A stretch of 6,144 nucleotides of DNA, taken from DALYDP01 sp964541635 (GTDB taxonomy: Bacteria > Patescibacteriota > Gracilibacteria > Peribacterales > Peribacteraceae). The translations under genes were made by a program, and so were the position numbers. The stretch covers positions 1-6,144 of the forward strand of contig CAZIQM010000057.1 in assembly GCA_964541635.1 (NCBI GenBank), in the 5' to 3' direction. Of the stretch, positions 1-5,963 are shown piece after piece (within the stretch, counting starts at the first letter, position 1; the number at the start of each line of letters is the position of its first letter). The notes under the pieces were generated by a model. It saw only the letters and a list, made by a program, of their open reading frames with translations. It did not search any database and was not told where the DNA came from.

Positions 1-51
1 TTCGAGATGATCGAGGAGCGGCCGGGCGTGAAGGTGTTCAGGTACGCTTGA
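1..51 (+). CDS. 3' end of an upstream protein gene (partial)
   Basis: The first 16 codons are open in frame 1 and end at TGA (49-51), giving a tail that finishes ...GVKVFRYA. Of the three + frames this is the only one with coding-like codon use: 15 of 16 sense codons end in G or C, as in the genes downstream, while frame 2 stops at once and frame 3 has mostly A/T third positions. The protein cannot be identified from so little. In podoviruses the gene before the internal virion proteins is often a tail or nozzle protein, but that is position-based inference only. It is separated from the next gene by 89 nt, the largest gap in the window, so it may belong to a different transcript. Confidence 0.6.
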   Translation, partial: FEMIEERPGVKVFRYA

Positions 52-58
52 ATTTTTT
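36..58 (+). terminator. Possible weak intrinsic terminator over the upstream stop codon
   Basis: TTCAGG (37-42) can pair with CTTGAA (47-52) through one G-U pair around a TACG tetraloop, and six T residues (53-58) follow immediately. This is the shape of a Rho-independent terminator, but the stem is short and AU-rich and overlaps the TGA at 49-51. It would end the upstream transcript just before the four-gene block. Read by eye; folding energy was not computed. Confidence 0.35.
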
Positions 59-76
59 CCTATTGTAGGCTACAAA
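48..76 (+). promoter_or_regulatory. Candidate sigma70-type promoter for the four-gene virion block
   Basis: TTGAAT (48-53, 4/6 to the -35 consensus TTGACA) and TACAAA (71-76, 4/6 to the -10 consensus TATAAT) are separated by exactly 17 nt in the most AT-rich stretch of the 5' intergenic region. Transcription would start near 83, leaving a leader of about 58 nt before the first gene. The match is moderate, and it overlaps both the terminator-like hairpin and the TTGTAG dyad, so a phage-specific promoter or operator is an alternative reading. Confidence 0.35.
63..76. promoter_or_regulatory. Perfect 6-bp dyad TTGTAG-G-CTACAA, with GCTACAAA octamer
   Basis: TTGTAG (63-68) and CTACAA (70-75) are perfect inverted copies around a single G. 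The spacing is too short for an RNA hairpin of that full length, so a protein-binding site is more natural. Positions 69-76 (GCTACAAA) are the exact reverse complement of TTTGTAGC, which occurs twice in the other intergenic region (5926-5933 and 5946-5953). A regulatory role is inferred from this recurrence outside genes; the binding factor is unknown. Confidence 0.4.
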
Positions 77-107
77 GGGCGACAGCAAGCGTATTTCGCC
101 GGGGGTC

Positions 108-140
108 GTTGCGCCGGAGCACCAGTGAAGGCGGTGCAAC
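108..140 (+). promoter_or_regulatory. Hairpin enclosing the ribosome-binding region of the first virion gene
   Basis: GTTGCGCCG (108-116) pairs with CGGTGCAAC (132-140) over 9 bp with one G-U, around a 15-nt loop (117-131). The stem ends one base before the ATG at 141. The loop carries the purine run GAAGG (127-131), a Shine-Dalgarno candidate, while the alternative AGGCGG (129-134) is partly in the stem. If it forms, the hairpin would either present the Shine-Dalgarno in the loop or restrict ribosome access. Base pairing was read directly; the effect on translation is inferred. Confidence 0.4.
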
Positions 141-905
141 ATGTGCATGGGCGGCGACGAGCCTTACGACGCATACAAATCCGGTGACTTCGCGCAATGG
201 AAGGGCCTGTTCGACAAGCGGGCCGCGGTCCAGACCGCCCTGGCCAAGGGCGAGATCGACCAGGCTGCGGCTGATGCGCAGCTTGCCGCGCTCGGCGACA
301 TTTCCGGGTACGAGAACAAGATCAAGTCCGACGCCTCCGCCGAGATGGAACGCCGCGAGATTTCGCGACAGCACGACGTCGACCTCGGCAAGATCGGCAT
401 CGACAAGGCGTTCTCCGGGTTCGGCGACAGCTACTACGGCGGCTACCGGAACGACTACACCGGCTACTACAACCCGCAACTTGACCAACAGTACGGTCGC
501 GCCGTCGACAAGACGACCGCGAACCTGGCAGAGCGCGGCATCCTCGAATCCTCCGTCGGCGCGCAGAAGTTCGCCGACCTCGCCAAGCAGAATGCCGACG
601 CGCGCACCAACATCGCGAACGAGGCGCTGGACGCCTCGAACAAGCTCCGTGGCCAGGTCGAGAACGCGAAGTCGAGCCTCTACAGCCTGAACGAGGCGAG
701 CGCCGACCCGCAGGCCATCAACGCGCAGGCGATCGGGCAGGCGACCTCGCTGGTGGCCCCGCCGACCTATTCGCCGCTCGGCGAGGTCTTTGCGAGCGCG
801 CTGAACAGCCTGTCGAGCTACGCGCAGGCGCGCAACAACCGGCCGACGAAGTCGTACCAGAGCCCGTACGCCACCGGGTTCGGCTCGGGAAGGGTGGTGA
901 ACTGA
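141..905 (+). CDS. Putative internal virion / structural protein, 254 aa, N-terminal MC
   Basis: No enzymatic motif is visible. Residues 60-90 and 119-185 look helical and charged. Between them lies an aromatic-rich block (about 91-118) with repeated Tyr and a YYNPQLDQQY core, followed by LAERGILESS (129-138). From memory, this arrangement of Tyr/Phe block, PQL and (A/E)RG..SS recurs in uncharacterised podovirus structural proteins. The C-terminus is a Pro/Tyr/Ser/Gly-rich tail with PTKSYQSP (235-242) and a final VVN. The ATG at 141 is preferred over the in-frame ATG at 147 because it gives the MC start shared with the next gene and is preceded by GAAGGCGG (127-134). The sole cysteine is residue 2. 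Only 1 nt separates it from the next gene. Its place at the head of an ejection-protein-like block suggests a virion component, perhaps an adaptor or small core protein; exact role unknown. Confident that it is a real gene, moderate on the role. Confidence 0.85.
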   Translation: MCMGGDEPYDAYKSGDFAQWKGLFDKRAAVQTALAKGEIDQAAADAQLAALGDISGYENKIKSDASAEMERREISRQHDVDLGKIGIDKAFSGFGDSYYGGYRNDYTGYYNPQLDQQYGRAVDKTTANLAERGILESSVGAQKFADLAKQNADARTNIANEALDASNKLRGQVENAKSSLYSLNEASADPQAINAQAIGQATSLVAPPTYSPLGEVFASALNSLSSYAQARNNRPTKSYQSPYATGFGSGRVVN

Positions 906-906
906 C
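848..906 (+). repeat. Gene-end copy 1 of a junction repeat (GAAGTCGTAC ... GGTGAACTGAC)
   Basis: GAAGTCGTAC (848-857) and GGTGAACTGAC (896-906) recur exactly at the end of the following gene (1539-1548 and 1563-1573). They encode the shared KSY and final VN, then include the stop codon and the single spacer base before the next start. The segment between them is 38 nt here and 14 nt in the second copy. GGTGA may also act as Shine-Dalgarno for the next start. Confidence 0.7.
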
Positions 907-1572
907 ATGTGCACGGGAATGGAAATCGCCGGCCTTCTCATCGGCCCCGCGCTGTCGTCCGTCGGATCGATGATCCAGGCGTCCGAACAGGAGGCCAACA
1001 ACCGGCGCATGGCCGAGGCGCGCAACGAGCGCCTGCGCAACACCATGGCCAAGAACGACCGGCTCGCCGAGCAAAGCCGCGCCGAGTTCGACGCCCGCCA
1101 GCGCCAGTCGACGACGGAGAGCATCGAAGGCGACCGCGCGCAGAAGACCGCGGAGCGGTCCGACACGCTCGAGCAGGCCGTGCAGGAGGCGCCGAAGGAA
1201 GCCGCCGGCGGCAGCCTGTCCGGCTCGGCGCCGACGGTCGTCAAGTCCGAGCTCGCGAAGCGCATGGCCGCCGCGATGGGGCAGGCGACCGATTCGGCCA
1301 AGGCGCAGGCCAAGCTCGGCGGTTACGGCGACACCTGGCTCAACCAGGGCTTCCAGGACGTCACCGCCGGCCGCAATATCGGCCAGAACGCCAACTTCGC
1401 CTCCGGCAACCTCGCCATCCTGCCGCACCAGCAGGACATCGCCGAGATGCGCGCCTACAAGCCGATCAGCCCGATCGGCGGGTTGCTGCAGGGCTTCGGC
1501 AGCATGCTCGGCTCCTACGGCGGAGGCGGCATGCCGAAGAAGTCGTACAAGTCGCCGGCGTGGGTGAACTGA
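907..1572 (+). CDS. Putative internal virion protein, T7 gp14-like plan, 221 aa
   Basis: The protein starts MCTGME and has a hydrophobic segment at about residues 7-23 (IAGLLIGPALSSVGSMI). A long charged, Glu/Arg/Gln-rich helical stretch follows (about 24-105), then a Ser/Ala region and a Gly-rich end (about 191-209) that leads into PKKSYKSP (210-217) and AWVN. N-terminal MC, a short hydrophobic helix, then a charged helix and a length near 200 aa is the plan of T7 internal virion protein gp14 and of many podovirus proteins in that position; this is resemblance of layout, not shown homology. Such proteins sit in the capsid core and enter the host envelope with the DNA. The hydrophobic segment could insert in the membrane. 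It is the second gene of the block, starting 1 nt after the previous stop. Residue 2 is its only cysteine, and its tail resembles that of the gene before. Confidence 0.85.
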   Translation: MCTGMEIAGLLIGPALSSVGSMIQASEQEANNRRMAEARNERLRNTMAKNDRLAEQSRAEFDARQRQSTTESIEGDRAQKTAERSDTLEQAVQEAPKEAAGGSLSGSAPTVVKSELAKRMAAAMGQATDSAKAQAKLGGYGDTWLNQGFQDVTAGRNIGQNANFASGNLAILPHQQDIAEMRAYKPISPIGGLLQGFGSMLGSYGGGGMPKKSYKSPAWVN

Positions 1573-1573
1573 C
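1539..1573 (+). repeat. Gene-end copy 2 of the junction repeat
   Basis: GAAGTCGTAC (1539-1548) and GGTGAACTGAC (1563-1573) match the first copy (848-857 and 896-906) base for base. Here the following start codon is GTG rather than ATG. The identity covers protein-coding bases, the stop codon and the spacer, so it may be a relic of gene duplication, a shared coupling signal, or both. Confidence 0.7.
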
Positions 1574-3058
1574 GTGGTCAAGATCTTCAACACCCTCCGC
1601 GGACCCGACCCTCTCGGCGCAGCCTTCGCCAACCTCGGCAAGTCGCTGTTCGGCGACACGACGGCGAACGCGATCAACAGCGAGAAGCTGTACGCCGCGC
1701 AGCGCGAGAACACGGAGATGGACAACCTCATGGCCCGCGCCGCGAAGTCGGGTGTCCAGAACCTCGGCGCCGACCCGATCGCGCAGGCGATCCTGCTCGG
1801 CTCCGGCTACGATCCGTCCAAGTTCGGCCAGGTCGGATTGATGGGCGCGGCGACCGGCTTCGGCGCGGCGGACCCGCGGACCCAAGCGTGGCAAGTTGGA
1901 ACAGGGCAAGCGTACGACAACACGGCCGGCGCCTTCGGCCAGAAGCTGGCCGAGACCGCGCGCAGTAACAACATGGAGAGCGCCGACCGCCGCTATGGCG
2001 TCGACCAGACGCAGAAGACCGAGCGCGACAAGTTCTTCTACACGCCGAAGGAAGTGCTCAATCCCGACGGCACGCCCGGTTTCGCCCGCCAGGGCGAACT
2101 GGCCGGAAGCACGTTCTCACCGATCCTGTCCGAGACCGACCAGAAGGGGACGCTGCTCGGCCAGAACTTCGACAACCTGCCGGCGCTCGATCCGATGCAG
2201 CGCCAGGTGCTCGGCGCCAACCCGAGCGACACGTCGCGCACGCCGCGCAACTACGTCACGCCGCAGGGTTCGTTCATCACCTACGACGGCGTCACGAACG
2301 CGCAGACCGGCGCGCCGCTGCCGGCCGGCGGCTACATCGGCAACGTCGAGGGCGGCGCCGGCGACGTCGGGCTGACGAACTCCGTGACGACGGATCTGCA
2401 GTCCGGCATCATGGCCGGCGACAAGTTCGTGCTCATGGCTGACCGCATGCTTGGCCTAGCCAAGGACAGCCCGTCTTCGTTCGGCCTCGTCGGCAATCTG
2501 CGCAGCAAGGGCCAGGAGTTGGGGCAGGCGCTCGACGCTGTCGGAGGCTTGTTCGGCGGGCAGAACGGAATTGCGACTGCGGCGCAAGAGGCCAGGCGCA
2601 CGCTCAACGCCGAAGGTCTCGCCGGGTTGATGCCGGAGCTTTATGACCCTTCGCTCCCCGCGGTGCAGATGCTCGGCGGGTTGATCCTGTATTCCGGTGC
2701 GTCGGCTCTCGCCGGTCAGGAGAACCGGTCGGTGTCGGACGGCGACATCCGGTTGATGAAGAACATCCTCGGCGACCCGATGGGTATCTTCGAGAGCGCG
2801 CAGAGCGTCAGCGTCAAGATTTCGCTCGCGCGGGACATCGTCACGGAACACAAGCGCCTGGCCCAGGCGTACCTCGACAAAGGCATGGCCGTTCCGAGCG
2901 ATGGAGCGCTGGCGCAGCAGGCGGCGGCCAATGTTCTTGGCAGGCAGGGGCAAGCAGCGGGCGCGCCGCCGCCTGCCGCTTCGGCGGCACCACAAGCCGC
3001 ACCGCAGGTCGAACATTGGGAGCGCGGGCCTGACGGCCAATTGCGCCGGGTGCAGTGA
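1574..3058 (+). CDS. Putative internal virion / ejection protein, 494 aa
   Basis: A GTG start at 1574 is chosen because it lies 1 nt after the preceding stop, in the same context as the previous junction; the next in-frame ATG is 48 codons on and would discard a coding-like N-terminus. Residues 1-130 are Ala/Gly-rich, and about 130-280 is a polar, Pro/Thr/Asn-rich middle. The C-terminal half is helical, with a distinctive segment at 370-402: LILYSGASALAGQENRSVSD, then GDIRLMKNILGDP. From memory, this Gln-Glu-Asn...Ser-Asp-x-D...GDP pattern recurs in podovirus internal proteins. An Ala/Pro/Gln linker (about 455-478) then carries a short C-terminal peptide, HWERGPDGQLRRVQ (481-494). There is no cysteine and no catalytic motif. 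It is third in the block and its TGA overlaps the next ATG by one base. It occupies the slot of T7 gp15 or P22 gp20; function inferred from position and composition. Confidence 0.85.
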   Translation: MVKIFNTLRGPDPLGAAFANLGKSLFGDTTANAINSEKLYAAQRENTEMDNLMARAAKSGVQNLGADPIAQAILLGSGYDPSKFGQVGLMGAATGFGAADPRTQAWQVGTGQAYDNTAGAFGQKLAETARSNNMESADRRYGVDQTQKTERDKFFYTPKEVLNPDGTPGFARQGELAGSTFSPILSETDQKGTLLGQNFDNLPALDPMQRQVLGANPSDTSRTPRNYVTPQGSFITYDGVTNAQTGAPLPAGGYIGNVEGGAGDVGLTNSVTTDLQSGIMAGDKFVLMADRMLGLAKDSPSSFGLVGNLRSKGQELGQALDAVGGLFGGQNGIATAAQEARRTLNAEGLAGLMPELYDPSLPAVQMLGGLILYSGASALAGQENRSVSDGDIRLMKNILGDPMGIFESAQSVSVKISLARDIVTEHKRLAQAYLDKGMAVPSDGALAQQAAANVLGRQGQAAGAPPPAASAAPQAAPQVEHWERGPDGQLRRVQ

Positions 3059-5913
3059 TGGCCCGTGTCATCGAGTTCGAGGGCCGCCGGATCACGGTGC
3101 CCGACGACGCTACGGACGCCGAGATCCAGCAGATCATCGGCGGTTCCGCTCCGGCGCAGCAACCTGCCGCGCCCGCGGTCAACCAGGGCGTCGACGCACC
3201 GACCTATGTCATCCAGCGCGGCGCGCGAGGCATCGCGGACGCCGTCGGCGCGCCGGTCGATCTCGCGGCCATGGCGGTCAACCTCGGCCTCATGGGCGTC
3301 GACAAGGTCGCCGAACTGTTCGGCGGCAACGTCGATTCACGCGTCACGAAGCCGTTCATGGGTTCCGACTGGATTGCCGAGCGCACCGCCGACGTCGGCG
3401 AGGCCGTCGGCACGCCAGTCATTCCGCCGGAAGCCGTGTCGCCCGGCATTCGTACCGCAGGTGCGGCCGCGCGCGGCGCCGCCGGCGCGCTCGTTCCGGC
3501 GATGCCCCTGGCCAGCGGCCCGGTGCAGAGCGCCGGCATCCTGAAGACGCTGGCGGCGCCCTACGCCGTGAATCCCGGCGCGACGATCATGCGCGACGCC
3601 GTGGCCGGCGCTGGCGCTGGCCTTGGGTCCAGCTTCTACGACCAGTTCACCCCTGACGCGGTCAAGGATTCCGTCGCCGGTCCGTTCCTGCAGGCCGCCG
3701 CGTCGCTGCTCGGCGGAATCGGCGGCGCGACGTTGACGTCCGTGGCCGAGGGCGCGGGCGGCGCGGCCGTCAACGCCGGCCGGAACGCGGTTCAGGGCCG
3801 CTACGACCCCGACGCGCCGGTCAACCCGGCGACCGGAAACCCGTTCACGCGAGCGGAGATGGACAGCGCAGCAAGCGTGGCGCAGCAGATGCCGACCAAC
3901 AGGGCGCAGGCCGTCGCGAACATCGAGCGGAACGCCGATGATTTCGCGCAGTTCGCCCGCCCGTCGGAAGTTCCGACGACCGGCATGCTCGCCGACGACG
4001 TGGGCATGGCCATGCAGGAGAACATCCTGCGCAGCAAGGACGCGAAGCGGTTCGCCGAGCGCGATTCGGCCCGCCGGTCAGCGGCGAGTGCGCGCGTCGA
4101 CCAGTCGGCGCCGGCCGGGGCCAATCCGCGCGCGTTCACCGATACCGCCGAGGCGCAGTACGACGACATCCTCCGGAGCGCCAAGGAGGCGGTCAAAAAC
4201 GTCACGCAGGACCAGAGCGCGGCACAGCGCGACCTGCAGCGCCAGACCGTCGAACTCGAAACCTACCGGGCCAACCAGCCCCGCGCGTCCGCCGCGCTCG
4301 ACAGCGAGTTCCGCGCCGCGCGCTCCGCCGGCCGCTCGGCGAAGAATGCGGCCTACGACGCCGTCGACAGCGCGACGCCGGCGCCCGGCGGCAAGCTGGC
4401 AGCGGCCGTCGACGCGATCGACAGCCAGATGGCCAATGCCGAGCGCATGGCTCCCGGCGCGTATTCCGAGATCGCCGGGCGCGTGCGCCGCCTGGTCGAG
4501 CAGCGCGATCCGGAGACGGGCGCGGTCACCTACAAGGACGTCACCTATGGCGACCTGAAGGCGCTGCGCGCGCAGATTTCCGAGGCGCGCAAGAGCGCGA
4601 TCGCAGCCTCCGGCCAGTCGGTCGCAGGTTCCGGCGCCGACGTGCAGCGCCTCGACCAGCTTGGCAAGATCGTCAATTCGCTCACCGACGAGATCAACCC
4701 CGACGCGGCGCGCTATTACGCAGAGGAGTACGCGCCGCGGTTCAAGGAAGGCCGCGCCGGCGAGTATGGCGCGGCGGTCGACCGCGCGGAGCGCACCGGC
4801 GGGGAGAGCTCGGCGACGCGGCCGAGCGAGTTCGGCGACAAGTTCCTGCGCCGGCCGGAAGATGCCGCGAGCCTGAAGCGCGCGCTCACGCCGGAGCAGC
4901 AGGCCCCGGCGCAGTTGCCGGGCGAGGGCGGCCAGCGCACGAGCGGCCTGTTCCCCGAGACGGAGCAGAACGTCCGCGACTGGATGATGGGCGACCTGGC
5001 CAAGGCCGGCGTGCTGACCGAAAACGCCGAGATCCGCTACGACAAGTTCAAGCAGTGGGCCGACCGCAACCGGCAGACGATCGACCAGTTTCCCGAAGTA
5101 GCCCGGACCGTCGACGCCGAGCTTTCCCGCGTCCAGCGGGGCGGCGCGCTGTCGAAGCAGCTTGCCGAGGAAGTGGCCGCGGCGAAGGACCGGCTGAAGA
5201 TCACCGAGCGCGACCTGCGCCGCTCGGCGTTGCAGTCCGCGATCGGGAACAGTCCCGAGAACGCCGTCGACTCGATCATGCGCTCCGGCGACCCGGAGAA
5301 GCAGTTGGCCGAGATGGTCGGCCGGCTGAAGGGCAACCAGCAGGCCACCGACGGCCTGAAGGGCGCCGTCCGCGACTGGATCAAGAGCGAGGCCGGCGTG
5401 ACGTCGGCGATCGTCGGCGACGCCGGCGCGACGCGGCTCTCCCGCGCCAAGCTGGAGAACCTGTTCCGCAAGCACGAGGCGACCCTGGCCAAGGTGTACT
5501 CGCCCGACGAGATGAATGCGCTGCGTCAGGCGCACGCGTTCATGGACTTCGAAGGCAAACTGGACGTCCGCACGACGGCCGGCTCGAACACGGTCGACAA
5601 GGCCTTCGCGGCGCAGAACCAGCAGATGGCGCAGCGCCAGCGGCTGCTCGAGGCCGCGTTGAAGGCCAAGTTCGGCGTGCTGAAGGGCGGCGGTGTGTTC
5701 CGCACGATCACCCTGTTCCTGCAGTCGCTGCCGAATGGCCGGCAGTCGCTCGATGACATCCTGTTCGAGATGTCGTTCAACCCGGACCTGGCCAAGCACC
5801 TGCTGACGCGCCCGGTCGCCGAAGTGGACACGAAGCCTTGGAACGCCCGACTGAATGCACTTCTTGCCGCCGCCTCCGGTGCGCGCGAAGCAACGAACGA
5901 AGATCGACAGTAA
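3058..5913 (+). CDS. Giant internal virion / DNA-ejection protein, 951 aa
   Basis: The ATG at 3058 overlaps the preceding stop as TGATG, indicating coupled translation; an in-frame GTG at 3055 would add one Met. Residues 4-28 form a small N-terminal module (VIEFEGRRITVPDDATDAEI...) that I recall at the start of many large phage virion proteins. An Ala/Pro/Gln linker follows (30-45). Then come GAPVDLAAMAVN (64-75) and KPFMGSDWI (98-106), Gly/Ala-rich hydrophobic stretches (131-150, 182-192, 205-241), PTTGMLADDVGMAMQENILRS (306-326), long helical and probably coiled-coil regions (about 326-425 and around 700), YYAEEYAPRF (553-562) and a C-terminal NPDLAKHLLT (908-917). No lysozyme or transglycosylase motif and no cysteine are visible. 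It occupies the slot of T7 gp16 or P22 gp16, proteins that leave the capsid and help DNA cross the envelope. The Gly/Ala stretches could insert in membrane. Ejection role inferred, fairly likely. Confidence 0.87.
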   Translation: MARVIEFEGRRITVPDDATDAEIQQIIGGSAPAQQPAAPAVNQGVDAPTYVIQRGARGIADAVGAPVDLAAMAVNLGLMGVDKVAELFGGNVDSRVTKPFMGSDWIAERTADVGEAVGTPVIPPEAVSPGIRTAGAAARGAAGALVPAMPLASGPVQSAGILKTLAAPYAVNPGATIMRDAVAGAGAGLGSSFYDQFTPDAVKDSVAGPFLQAAASLLGGIGGATLTSVAEGAGGAAVNAGRNAVQGRYDPDAPVNPATGNPFTRAEMDSAASVAQQMPTNRAQAVANIERNADDFAQFARPSEVPTTGMLADDVGMAMQENILRSKDAKRFAERDSARRSAASARVDQSAPAGANPRAFTDTAEAQYDDILRSAKEAVKNVTQDQSAAQRDLQRQTVELETYRANQPRASAALDSEFRAARSAGRSAKNAAYDAVDSATPAPGGKLAAAVDAIDSQMANAERMAPGAYSEIAGRVRRLVEQRDPETGAVTYKDVTYGDLKALRAQISEARKSAIAASGQSVAGSGADVQRLDQLGKIVNSLTDEINPDAARYYAEEYAPRFKEGRAGEYGAAVDRAERTGGESSATRPSEFGDKFLRRPEDAASLKRALTPEQQAPAQLPGEGGQRTSGLFPETEQNVRDWMMGDLAKAGVLTENAEIRYDKFKQWADRNRQTIDQFPEVARTVDAELSRVQRGGALSKQLAEEVAAAKDRLKITERDLRRSALQSAIGNSPENAVDSIMRSGDPEKQLAEMVGRLKGNQQATDGLKGAVRDWIKSEAGVTSAIVGDAGATRLSRAKLENLFRKHEATLAKVYSPDEMNALRQAHAFMDFEGKLDVRTTAGSNTVDKAFAAQNQQMAQRQRLLEAALKAKFGVLKGGGVFRTITLFLQSLPNGRQSLDDILFEMSFNPDLAKHLLTRPVAEVDTKPWNARLNALLAAASGAREATNEDRQ

Positions 5914-5917
5914 CCGC

Positions 5918-5942
5918 TCGCGCAATTTGTAGCTTTGTGCGA
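5918..5942 (+). other. Stem-loop just after the ejection-protein gene
   Basis: TCGCGCAA (5918-5925) pairs with TTGTGCGA (5935-5942) over 8 bp with one G-U, around a 9-nt loop TTTGTAGCT (5926-5934). It begins four bases after the stop codon. The following CTGTTTG is only mildly T-rich, so it is not a standard terminator; it could be an attenuator, a 3'-end stabilising or processing hairpin, or part of a regulatory site. The loop contains one TTTGTAGC octamer. Confidence 0.4.
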
Positions 5943-5953
5943 CTGTTTGTAGC
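5926..5953 (+). repeat. Two direct copies of TTTGTAGC upstream of the endolysin gene
   Basis: TTTGTAGC occurs at 5926-5933 and 5946-5953, a 20-bp period (close to two helical turns), with a partial copy TTTGTGCG (5934-5941) between. The reverse complement lies at 69-76 in the other intergenic region. The spacing and purely intergenic location suggest a binding site or a phage-specific promoter element for late genes. No convincing sigma70 -35/-10 pair was found here. Confidence 0.45.
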
Positions 5954-5957
5954 GTTT

Positions 5958-5963
5958 AAGAGG
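5958..5963 (+). promoter_or_regulatory. Shine-Dalgarno of the endolysin gene
   Basis: AAGAGG lies 5 nt before the ATG at 5969 and is the clearest ribosome-binding site in the window. It fixes the endolysin start and shows that this gene is translated independently rather than coupled to the gene before it, which ends 55 nt upstream. Confidence 0.65.

Noticed and set aside
52..140. A small extra gene or tRNA in the 5' intergenic region
   Set aside because: No start codon with a usable frame and ribosome site, and no cloverleaf or acceptor-like pairing; 89 nt is fully accounted for by candidate regulatory elements.
141..170. N-terminal Cys of the first protein as a classical lipoprotein signal
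   Set aside because: A lipobox Cys needs a preceding signal peptide; here Cys is residue 2 and what follows is polar, so normal Lgt/LspA processing is not expected.
60..1313. 417-codon open frame on the minus strand across the first two genes and the leader
   Set aside because: It covers two well-supported + strand genes and their intergenic junction; composition is Arg/Val/Ala-rich shadow-type with no recognisable domain.
909..1841. 310-codon + strand open frame spanning the second and third genes in another frame
   Set aside because: Arg/Pro/His-rich translation typical of a shifted frame in high-GC DNA, and it crosses two tight gene junctions used by the real genes.
2940..3010. GC-rich repetitive-looking DNA at the end of the third gene
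   Set aside because: Explained by the codons of an Ala/Pro/Gln linker; no periodic array or CRISPR-like repeat-spacer structure.
3055..3057. GTG as the start of the 951-aa protein
   Set aside because: Possible, but the ATG at 3058 immediately follows, gives the expected MARVIEFEG start and forms the common TGATG coupling overlap; the difference is a single residue.
2901..3656. 251-codon + strand open frame over the third/fourth gene junction
   Set aside because: Extremely Arg-rich, overlaps two supported genes, and has no codon-usage support.
4078..5925. 615-codon open frame on the minus strand opposite the large ejection protein
   Set aside because: It lies wholly opposite a + strand gene with GC-biased third positions, which removes stop codons on the opposite strand; its translation is a low-complexity Arg/Leu/Gly mixture with no motif.
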